Positions 55,401 to 64,000 of a stretch of DNA of 64,000 nucleotides are shown in pieces (positions within the stretch are counted from its first letter, which is position 1; each line of letters opens with the position of its first letter). Under the pieces are notes generated by a model. It ran no database searches. It was not told the origin of the DNA and saw nothing but the letters and a program-made list of their open reading frames with translations. The position numbers were made by a program, and so were the translations under genes. Source of the stretch: Lineus longissimus (taxonomy: Eukaryota > Nemertea > Pilidiophora > Heteronemertea > Lineidae); the NCBI RefSeq assembly GCF_910592395.1, contig NC_088311.1, positions 11,162,501-11,226,500 of the forward strand, given 5' to 3'.

Positions 55401-56456
55401 AAATATCAAATTTTTATCCAGCTGTATCTTCGATGTTCATGACCATCGGGTGCATATGTTTTTATCAAAACGTCGAGTAGTGATGGATCTTTTCAAATTT
55501 GCCTATAGTTTTTAATCAATTGAAGCCAGAGGTTTTCTTTTGGTACCCGTAGTTTTATAATTTTCAGAAAATTATTGAAGTGGTGGTTGGTATTTTAGGC
55601 CAAATAATTTCGACATTTTGACAGTAACTTTGCGTTGGATCCCCATCAATTATTATATCTGAACTTAGTGAAAATAGCCTACGCAATTTGTATCTTTCAG
55701 GCAAATACAAACTTGACGCTAGGGACCAGGATTAGCTCTGGCCGGATGAGCCATTCACGACTTGGGCTATTATTGCCAAGCCAACTTTAAATTTAATTGT
55801 TATTGTTTAACAAAGCAAAGAATCTGTGATCCTTGATTGTGTTAATATGAAATGATAGAATAATTTTGTATGTAATGATTGTAAATTGTAAATTATAATG
55901 GAAACTTGTCGTGCTCCCAAGGAAGAGATAAATACACTCGTAATGGTGGCAAATCTTTTCATATAACAAATTTGTGTAAAGTAAGACTTGTAAATAGATA
56001 CATTTGACAGAGGTTGCTCAGTTTGCAATACAACATGCAATTGGTAATGATGAGTCCTGCTTTTTAGAAAGACCAGTTCATGTTCATGTTTATAAGAATC
56101 TTTTTCTGTACAAAGAGAGAATTGTATGGATAGGGGTAGGGCAATCTCGCTATTTTTGTGCGACTCCTGTGCAGTCTGGGAGCAAGCTGGTATTCAATCA
56201 ATTTGCTGTATCATAATCAAAATAATTTATTCAATAACATTTTCTGCTGTTTTTTTACGAATAAATTTGTTAATTATGCAAAAACTGCCTTCATCCATTA
56301 TGTCATATCTTTGATTTGATCATTTCATTTATAAGTTGCTTCTCAGCTTATGAATCTGATGGACAGGAAATGGACAAAACTGGCTATGTCATCATCGTCT
56401 TTGCCAAAACTAAAATGGCGGGAAGTATGGAGGATTAAACTGCACATCTCCAGTCT

Positions 56457-57387
56457 GCGAAATTTTTTTCTGCAGGATACTTCTGCCATAGTGTACATCT
56501 GACAGCCAATCAGAATTCAAGGCAAGCACGTGTCTTTGTTGACATCATCTTTCCACATGGCGCAATAATGTCAACAATGCCACGTGTTCTGATAATCTTG
56601 GAAAGAACAAGTTTGCAAATGGTTAGAGGAGTATATTAGCTAAAATATATTTATTTGCAGTATCTTAACATGTATTTTCATTGTCGAGTGGACTGTATTT
56701 ATTGGACTTGTCTGTTAAGGCGCACTGTGCTCGGCAAAATAGCCGAGGTTGAATGTTTATCTGTCAACCGTGTAACTAGTTCTGCTGTATATGCATAGGT
56801 GGCGCCACCATTCAATTTTATTTTGTTTGCTTGTCAAAATGTGTTTTATACAATGGCCCTTCAACAATGTTCAAACTACCAAAATAGGCCTGATACCTTC
56901 AACAGCAGACATCGGATACACTGTCCCTTTAATAATTATCAACATTGGCAACACTGTCAGTGTCACTGCCCCTTAAAATTTCACAAATCGCGAGACATCG
57001 GATACACTGTCCCTTTAACAATTATCAACATTGGCAACACTGTCAGTGTCACTGCCCCTTAAAATTTCACAAATCAATGCATGCACTGCAATGTAGGATC
57101 AGATCAGCTGATGCCTCTTTTGTACGCATAATATCATAAATTTTACAATGAATCTGTGCAATTCATTCCTAAACACTACGACACAAACCTTGAGTTGAGC
57201 ATACTTGGGGTCAGACAATTATTGTCACATTCACAGTTGAAGTGGCACTCGGCATGCGACTCGGTATCGTCCATTGTATTTGCATTATCATGCATAAATA
57301 AACAGTGTGACGTCAAAGATCGCGCCAATTGTGATTGGCTGTCAGATGTACACTGTGGCAGAAGTATCCTGCAGAAAAAAATTTCGC
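56457..57387. mobile_element. 931-bp MITE with 61-bp termini and 9-bp duplication (Mutator-like)
   Basis: The left end GCGAAATTTTTTTCTGCAGG continues for 61 bases that return nearly exactly at 57327-57387. CTCCAGTCT flanks both sides (56448-56456 and 57388-57396), a perfect 9-bp duplication as made by Mutator-like transposases. Inside is an 86-bp tandem pair at 56909-57080 (GACATCGGATACACTGTCCC). There is no transposase. Confidence 0.85.
56909..57080. repeat. 86-bp tandem duplication
   Basis: Two adjacent copies beginning GACATCGGATACACTGTCCC at 56909 and 56995, nearly identical, ending AAATTTCACAAATC. Confidence 0.9.
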
Positions 57388-57404
57388 CTCCAGTCTACTG
57401 AGAA

Positions 57405-57710
57405 AATTAGTTATTTTAGCTGATTTACTATTTTTGATAGTTAAAAAGTAGTAAACACAGAGGAAACAGCTGCACTCCAGCTTATTGACAAAATTAGTTA
57501 TTACGTCAGATAAACTAACTAGTAGTTAAAAAAGTAGTAGAAATAACTATATTAATGGTTGAAAATTTACTATTTTTCTTAGTTGTTTTTTTAACTATTT
57601 CAAATTAGTAAAAATAACTAATGTTTTAGTCGGTGCAATAGCAACTATCGAAATTAGTTAAAATTTACTAATAAATAGTTATTTTTACAACTTAATTTTA
57701 AGAGTGTACG
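57405..57710. repeat. TTAGTTATTTTTACTA-rich low-complexity stretch
   Basis: TTAGTTA, ACTATTT, AGTAGT and TAACTA words recur on both strands for about 300 bp, in the manner of a heavily decayed foldback. It is non-coding. Confidence 0.4.
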
Positions 57711-57912
57711 CATTATCTGAAGATATGTGTATACACATCACTAGAGCACAAATTATCATCAGCTACATTTGTAAATGTCCTCGTTTGGCTATCCATACTG
57801 GTGCGATAATCAAAGCGTCTTTCCGCAGATTACGTTTGAGTCATCGATTAAATGAAGATCTGGTAAATAGAAAAAACAACTACAATGAAACGGGTTGGGT
57901 GGATAGATGGGT

Positions 57913-58930
57913 AAACGGTAAAAAAGGTACAGGAAAAAAAGGTACGGAAATAAAGGTACAGGAAATAAAAGTACAGGAAATAAAAGTACTGGAAATAAAG
58001 GTACCGGAAAAAAGGTACCGGAAAAAAGGTACACAAAATTGCATAAATAGGTAAAAAGGTACACAATTTTTTTTCAGAATATTATTCTCTTCAACTGGTT
58101 CAGACTCGGCCTATGTCTTAATCTTTTCTTGCCCATTTTTCTTTTACTGTGACTAAGGTGGTGCCTTAAAATAGTTTAATACATTGCGGACAATTTTGTT
58201 ACGGAATGAATTTGAGGAAAATTCATGGAAGAGGTTGCCCAACAGGGGAGCTGACTTTTTTGTGGTAATAACTACATGTACATTCATGTTCTTTTAAATT
58301 TTTAAATACTCGAGTCGTATTCTTATTAGGGGCGGATCCAGGATCTTGGGAAAGGGGGGTGGGGGCGCACCTGGCATCCTACCTGGCATTTCACATTATG
58401 ATTCTCGCCAATTTCCCTAAAAAGCTTGTGTTTGGTCTTGAATCTAATAATTTGTCTGTTAAGACCTAATTGGCCAGGCACATTGTCAATTGGGTCCAGC
58501 TCTATGATGAATGTTAATTGATTAATTGCAATTTAACTTGAACATTGGTACATTTATCGGTTAACCCTTTTGCAGAGGGAATTGTCCTAGAATCTTTACA
58601 ATCATCATGATCTTGATAGCCGTGTTTTCACTCTTGAAAACCATAACGGTATACTGAAAATTTCATATACCTATTTCTAAGGCCTATGCAATGCCTACGC
58701 AACAAATAAAGTTAAAGTTATGAATAGAAAAAGGGAGAATTCAAATGATATTTAAAAAAAATTGTGTACTTTTTTACCTATTTATGCCATTTTGTGTACC
58801 TATTTTTCCAGTACCTTTTTTCCGGTACCTTTATTTCCGGTACTTTTATTTCCTGTACCTTTATTTCCTGTACCTTTACTTCCGCACCTTTTTTTCCTGT
58901 ACCTTTTTTTCCTGTACCTTTATTACCTAG
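57913..58930. mobile_element. Foldback element with GGTACNGGAAAWAAA minisatellite arms
   Basis: The left arm (57913-58072) is a run of GGTACAGGAAATAAA / GGTACCGGAAAAAA units ending in GGTACACAAAATTGCATAAA. The right arm (58757-58930) is its reverse complement. About 680 bp of single-copy sequence lies between, including a GGGGCGGATCCAGGAT transposon-like terminus at about 58331. Open frames on both strands reflect the repeat. Flanks show no duplication that I can define. Confidence 0.7.
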
Positions 58931-59064
58931 ATTCGGATAGATGTTATCATTTGTGTTTTTTTTGTAAAATGCTGGACTGAATTCCAGTGGTCCTAAACTT
59001 AACACGAGATGGCGACAACTGTTTAGAGGCCAATCGATTTCTTGGTAAACGAAATGACCTGAAC

Positions 59065-59430
59065 ATATTCATGTATTTCAAAAGGCCCTACATCATACAA
59101 TGACGTATGCATGCATGTATACCATTCTATGCGTTCGATTATCAATGCAGGACAAGAAGTGTATCAAAACGAAACTAGCTTTTTGTTAAACATAAAGGCC
59201 AAGAACTTCAAAATTCACCGTTCATCAACTCGAGGATAGGAGAAAAGCAACCCATCTGGTGTTTTGCGTCGTCGAATAAAAAAACAAGTTAACTAGGTAA
59301 AGTAGGTGCACTAATCTAGTATTTTCACAGACTATTTTTCAGAAATCTCAGGCCTAGTAGTGGCAATGGCTTGTACAGCCCTTAACATGAGACTGCATGC
59401 ATGTTGTGTTCTCTTCTGCCGATGGATAGG
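59065..59430 (+). repeat. Second copy of the segment at 34.03-34.42 kb
   Basis: Same orientation and block order as 34030-34420 (ATGTATTTCAAAAGGCCC, ATTATCAATGCAGGACAAGA, TATCAAAACGAAACTAGC, CAGAAATCTCAGGCC), at about 80% identity. The coiled-coil exon does not follow here. Confidence 0.65.
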
Positions 59431-60469
59431 GTGGATTTTTTATAAACTTTTCAGAGGTAGTGCTTTCCGTTCGTGGCCAAAAGACTAAAACGCTCGCCAT
59501 TAGATACTTACAGCTCCTTATTCAATGATTTCGATATCAGGACATCGACTTCTATCAAGGTGGTGTTTGGTAAGACAACATGGACCTGGCATGAGAAAAA
59601 GTTCAGAACAGTTCTTTTTAGAGGACTATTCTATTGAGGTCTCTTATGAGCAACCCCATTGATCGAGTTCCCGTGATTAGAGAGTTTAAGGAGACTCGAG
59701 GCATCCTCTACATCCGGGTCTACTTGAGTAGCAATTCAAAATGGCTGCACCCTAGGCCCCGGATACTACGAAACAAGGGGTGGTATGTATAAAAAGAAGT
59801 AAATACCTCTAGTAGAAGCAAAAAGAGCATTTACTAGTAGTAAATAGTAAAAGTATAAGTAAAAGGTCAATTTCATATGCATAATCTTTACCTTTTACTT
59901 CAAAGCTGATTGTTTTACTTGACTAGTATCTACTTGTTTACAACTGTGAGGTCAGCCTATTCAGAGGCCTGGGCAGAAGTGATGTAAGCCCAGTTTGATG
60001 AGGTAAGCGTGCAATGCGGCTTAACTCCTTTGTTATATCTTTGAAAGTGACGCAATCTTGTCGTTGTGCAAAATGAAGCATGCAACAATTACACTGGGAA
60101 CTTTTTTCAGCTGTAACCTAACACGTCCTTGCAGGATAGGAAAACGGTTCTTTAAAGGGTACCTCGTGTCAAATTTCACCATAATGTTTTAGCTGTTTTT
60201 GACAAATGACTACTTCACTTTCTCATAAATTGGTAAGGTTTTCGAATCGAAATGCACATTTTCTAGAAATTGATGGTTTTAATCCCGCCCGGACGGCTCG
60301 CTTCGATGCCGTTGAAATCGCGCTACGTCGACGACGTTTTCGTTAATGACGTCACAACATGAACATTTTCATGAAAAAAAAAATCTGATTCGTTTATTTA
60401 CAACTGCCATTGACCATTGACATTCCATCCTGTCCTTACACAATATATACACGATAAGAACTGAAGATC

Positions 60470-60760
60470 ATGGAGAAGAAGAAGAAAAGGGTTGTCGGGT
60501 GGCGTTGTGCTGCGATGTTTTGCGGCAACACCAGCAAAACTAAGGTGTTGGGGTTTTCCGCTGGCCTGACCCTATCATAGAACCGGGCCGTCACCATGAA
60601 GTTCGAGTCAAGAGGTCACCAGCAGATGGTTCATCTTCTCCTCCTGATGCTCCGCCGGAACACAACTTCGAGAACCAAATCCGTCTGCCGTTGGGGATCT
60701 TCCAGCACATTTGGAAAAAATCTCGAAGTAACGAAGTAAGGGAAGGGACGGTCCCCCCCC
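60470..60760 (+). pseudogene. Short Cys-containing coding remnant
   Basis: A frame opening MEKKKKRVVGWRCAAMFCGN shifts near 60555 into FRWPDPIIEPGRHHEVRVKR and a Ser/Pro-rich tail. The early C-x4-C-x-N pattern recalls THAP-like zinc fingers, but the AVPTM/FP motifs are not evident. It may be the accessory DNA-binding ORF of the surrounding Harbinger-type unit. Confidence 0.25.
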
Positions 60761-60888
60761 CCCCCCCCCAAGTCCACAGTCCTAGTCATTTCATCATAAA
60801 TTTCCTAAGTCCAACCAGGAAATTCCATCGCTGACGTCACAAAAATGGTATTCCTAAAACTATTTTTAGACCTCATTTAATATTCATT

Positions 60889-62297
60889 TACGGTGGCTGG
60901 GAAAGGACATCGAAAAAAAAAATTTCTCGGCGGGACGACTTATTATGTCGGGGGGACGACTTATTATCTCGGGGGGACGACTTAGTAAGTCGGGGGGACG
61001 ACTTATTATCTCGGGGGACGACTTAGTAAGTCGGGGGGACGACTTATTATCTCGGGGGGACGACTTAGTAAGTCGGGGGGACGACTTATTATGTCGGGGG
61101 GGACGACTTAGTAAGTCGGGGGGACGACTTAGTAAGTCGGGGGGACGACTTAGTAAGTCGGGGGGACGACTTATTAAGTCGGGGGGACGACTTATGAAAG
61201 CGAGGGCGAGGCGTGGCTGTGACTGTCTCATCTCTCTCACCATGTTGTCAACACGGTGGAGCAGCCAGGACCGATTCGGCCTGGCTGTGACTTCCTCATC
61301 TCTCTCACCATGTTGACAACACGGTGGAGCAGCCAGGACTGATTCGGCCTGGCTGTGACTTCCTCATCTCTCTCATCATGTTGACAACTTGGCAGAGCAG
61401 CCAAGACTGATTTGGCCTGGCTGTGACTGTCTCATCTCTCTCGCCATATCAATAACTAGGCAGTGCGGCGAAGACTGATGCGGCCTGGCTGTGACTGTCT
61501 CATCACTCTCATCATGTTGTCAACACAGTGGAGCAGCCAGGACTGATTCGGCCTGGCTGTGACTTCCTCATCTCTCTCATCATGTTGTCAACACGGTGGA
61601 GCAGCCAGGACTGATTCGGCCTGGCTGTGACTTCCTCATCTCTCTCACTATAATTATTGTCAACTACATTGTAAACATAATGCTCAAAATTGATTCATGA
61701 AAAAGGCAGTAGGGCAATATTATTATTAAGTTGTCAACATGGTGAGAGAGATGAGGAAGTCACAGCCAGGCCAAATCAGTCCTAGCTGCTCCACCGTGTT
61801 GACAACATGATGAGAGTGATGAGGAAGTCACAGCCAGGCCGAATCAGTCCTGGCTGCTCCACCGTGTTGACAACATGATGAGAGTGATGAGACAGTCACA
61901 GCCAGGCCGCATCAGTCTTCGCCGCACTGCCTAGTTATTGATATGGCGAGAGAGATGAGACAGTCACAGCCAGGCCTCGCCCTCGCTTTCATAAGTCGTC
62001 CCCCCGACTTACTAAGTCGTCCCCCCGACTTACTAAGTCGTCCCCCCGAGATAATAAGTCGTCCCCCCGACTTACTAAGTTGTCCCCCCGACTTACTAAG
62101 TCGTCCCCCCGACTTAATAAGTCGTCCCCCCGAGATAATAAGTCGTCCCCCCGACTTACTAAGTCGTCCCCCCGACTTAATAAGTCGTCCCCCCGACTTG
62201 ATAAGTCGTCCCCCCGACTTAATAAGTCGTCCCCCCGAGATAATAAGTCGTCCCGCCGAGAAATTTTTTTTTTCGATGTCCTTTCCCAGCCACCGTA
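60889..62297. mobile_element. 1.4 kb foldback element with 21-bp minisatellite arms
   Basis: Ends TACGGTGGCTGGGAAAGGAC and its complement, flanked by TTCATT on both sides (60883-60888, 62298-62303). Each arm is an array of 21-bp units (GACTTAGTAAGTCGGGGGGA or GACTTATTATCTCGGGGGGA), about 12-13 per arm, then a roughly 70-bp tandem repeat containing CGGTGGAGCAGCCAGGA. Nearly all of the element apart from a loop at about 61650-61738 can pair with itself. Open frames on both strands (RPPDLLS repeats) are products of the array. Confidence 0.85.
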
Positions 62298-62582
62298 TTC
62301 ATTAGATTTTCCTGAGCGTACGCGAACTACTGCGGATATAGCTTCTTCCTAGAGCGAATAGGAAAATATTCGACGGTCTGACTTGTTCATGTTGTGACGT
62401 CATGAGGTCACGTGACTTAGTGCGGGTTTTTCAAAACGTCTTCGGCAGTTGGCCAGTCTGACGCGATTAAAACAGCGATTTTATAATAAATCTAATCAAA
62501 AATGGAAAATTTGAGCTTTACATTTGTGATCAACAATTAAAAACGGACGTATTTCCGCAAAGTTGTAAATCACATCATAGTA

Positions 62583-63553
62583 TCACTTTAACTGTCCAAA
62601 ACACCGTTCAATTACGACTCTTTCCTTCTTATGACACTTGTTGTATGATCTTTGCTCTGGTAGATTTACCGGGTCCTTGAAAGGGGTCATAAGCCAGGGG
62701 GCAATACCGTATCCATCATCCCCTAACAACAAAGCATCCGTCTCCGATTTGGCCATAAAAAGTCCCAGGTCAGAGTATTTCCAGATTCTGCTGTCGTGGA
62801 CAGATCCAGGCCAATTGGCTGCGACATTTGTGAACCGCTCTCCGGCATCACACGTTGCTTGTACATTCAAAGTGGCCACAACCTTTCGACAAATGTACTC
62901 ATCTCCGTGGTTTTTTGGTTCGTGGTTTTTTGGTTTGAGAACCTGCACATGCGTACAATCCAGTGCTCCAATGGCACAAGGAAATTGATATTTCACTTGC
63001 CACGAATCCTTAGCAGCCTGAATATCTGTTGCTTCCGTTGGAAACTGGATCCAAAAACATGTATCGGCTTTCTCTACAATCTGGTCAACAATTATTATTA
63101 TTATTATTATTATTATTAAAAACATTTTTATAGCGCTTAACGTTGTTTAAACTTCTAAGCGCTTTACAATTTATAATAAAACATAACATTAATACATGAT
63201 AGAATAAAAGGAGCCTATCACCCGGTTTGTGCGGACTTCCTTACACAGACCCATTGTACTTGATCGAACAATGGCAGCAAAGGTCCTTGATACTGTGCAC
63301 TGATGTATCCCAAGGTCTTTGCCAACGCCGAGCTGAAAACCTGGATCCCAACATGCCTAAAAAAAACCTCCATTTGTTGCTTGGAGGAAGGAGTGCCACC
63401 CCTAGTCTCATTTCGTTCTCCAAGAAAATGTTCGGCCATCCAAATGACGTTTTCCTCATTAAATCGAAATTCCGATCGATACGTTGGACCTGATGTTGGT
63501 CTTTGTGTGTTACACTCCTTCCTCTTCCTCGGTACACCCATAAATGCAGCCAT
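62583..63553 (-). pseudogene. HARBI1/PIF-Harbinger transposase, disrupted
   Basis: The N-terminal piece (63218-63553: RFNEENVIWMAEHFL, VFFRHVGIQVF) and the C-terminal piece (62583-about 63090: FPCAIGALDCTHVQ, CRKVVATLNVQATCDA, WPGSVHDSRIWK, LLGDDGYGIAPWL, VVIERCFGQLK) together give the DDE_Tnp_4 domain. D (DCTH), D (GDDGYG) and E (VIERCFG) are all present. A LINE-like tail with (ATT)n at 63085-63190 splits the gene, and a stop follows FGQLK immediately, removing the usual end of the domain. It is therefore dead, although its catalytic residues survive. Confidence 0.8.
63085..63190 (-). repeat. LINE 3' tail inserted in the HARBI1 gene
   Basis: Read on the minus strand: TAAAGCGCTTAGAAG, AACGTTAAGCGCTATAAAAA, then TTTTTAATAATAAT and a long (AAT)n run. 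This is the typical end of a CR1-like element, comparable with the tail at 22430-22545. Confidence 0.5.
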
Positions 63554-63849
63554 TTCCCAAAAATATGTCTCTCCTGTTTGACTTCCAAGGTTGGTAAGGA
63601 GCTACCTTGGAATTTTGAAGTATTTACTAGAGGATTGGTAGTAATTACTTCGTTTTATGCATACTGATTGAAGTACATGTATCTACTAATTTTGGAGTAA
63701 ACGCTAGAGGAGTAAATACTTCTTGCTTCTACTAGTAGTAAACACTTTTAAGTAAAAGGTTTTACCTCATCTTTATGCATGCAGATGGCAGTAAATACTA
63801 GAAATTTCAAGTAAAAAGTATTTACTAGTTTTTATGCATACCACCCAAT

Positions 63850-64000
63850 CACTATTGAATATTCATAGGTTGGGGGTTCCAGACCTATCAATGTCAAGTA
63901 CATATTTGGAGAGGTATTGAAAAGATATTTGGTGTGGCAAGTCTACAGATATAAAGAAGTTATTTGATGAAAAAGTTAATTTTGAATTTTGCTAATTTGG
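63850..64000. mobile_element. Diverged third copy of the GAGACAAGACCA MITE, cut by the window end
   Basis: TTGAATATTCATAGGTTGG, CAAGTACATATTTGGAGAGG, GTGGCAAGTCTACAGATATA and TTTTGCTAATTTGG follow the order of 23914-24110 with internal deletions. It lacks the palindrome insertion. Its left terminus abuts the end of the 59778-63846 unit. Confidence 0.6.

Larger units (their letters stand above)
59778..63846 (-). mobile_element. About 4.1 kb inverted-repeat unit carrying a HARBI1 remnant
   Basis: The left end GGGTGGTATGTATAAAAAGA and the right end GCATACCACCC with TTTTTAT before it are inverted copies. Both subterminal regions are rich in AGTAAATACTAG-type words. The HARBI1-like transposase at 62583-63553 and the foldback at 60889-62297 lie inside. 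Flanks (AAG and AAT) do not show the TWA duplication expected of Harbinger, so the boundaries could belong to a separate host element. Confidence 0.5.

Noticed and set aside
57704-58980. Frames encoding FPVPLFPVLLFP or KGTGKKGTEIKVQ repeats
   Set aside because: Products of the GGTACNGGAAAWAAA minisatellite arms, with mirrored versions on the other strand.
60884-62352. Open frames encoding RPPDLLS-type peptide repeats on both strands
   Set aside because: They follow from a 21-bp unit (a multiple of three) lacking stops in several frames. The foldback array explains them fully.

Overview
The window is eukaryotic: genes are widely spaced, one is split by consensus GT-AG introns, and the DNA between them is packed with transposon debris. 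It contains animal-type families (a SAM-domain gene, GT61 and GH130-like Golgi-type enzymes, HARBI1 and LINE remnants). Together with dispersed repeats of a kind common in marine invertebrates, this suggests an invertebrate metazoan, most likely a marine deuterostome or lophotrochozoan. The species cannot be fixed from sequence alone.

Cellular-type genes are few. At 19-1569 (-) is a single-exon type II membrane protein with a GH130-like beta-propeller fold, set on a stalk of eight 12-residue repeats that each carry an N-glycosylation sequon. At 26118-27653 (+) is a single-exon type II membrane GT61 glycosyltransferase. At 34425-35326 (+) is an unrecognised coiled-coil protein with a late frame break. 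At 47240-55086 (+) is a spliced SAM-domain gene of at least nine exons. Its first visible intron holds a frameshifted transposase-like gene (47432-49953), and its last exon has a TGA where the family is expected to have tryptophan.

The rest is mobile DNA. The standout is a 6.8 kb element at 5933-12776. Its terminal inverted repeats are about 460 bp and carry iterated CTTAAG-containing motifs. It encodes a zinc-binding ORF and a 1005-residue ORF with a complete FEN1/XPG-type set of acidic residues. The two ORFs overlap as ATGA. I read it as an Academ-type (XPG-bearing) DNA transposon. Other elements with recognisable termini: a 1.4 kb element with an 11-bp target duplication (23832-25260); a 2.6 kb element with an 8-bp duplication (40266-42864); a TAA-flanked MITE (46231-46974); a Mutator-like MITE with a 9-bp duplication (56457-57387); two foldback elements whose arms are minisatellites (57.9-58.9 kb and 60.9-62.3 kb); and a HARBI1 transposase remnant inside a 4 kb inverted-repeat unit (59778-63846).

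The smallest element may be the most novel. A perfect 26-bp palindrome at 23935-23960 is flanked by a 7-bp duplication, and the empty site is preserved in a second copy of its host repeat at 44.48 kb. A 23-bp relative at 50401-50423 has its own, different 7-bp duplication. These behave like insertions that consist of little more than a hairpin. Remaining long stretches (28.3-33.9, 35.4-38.2, 44.9-46.2 kb and others) show no convincing genes.
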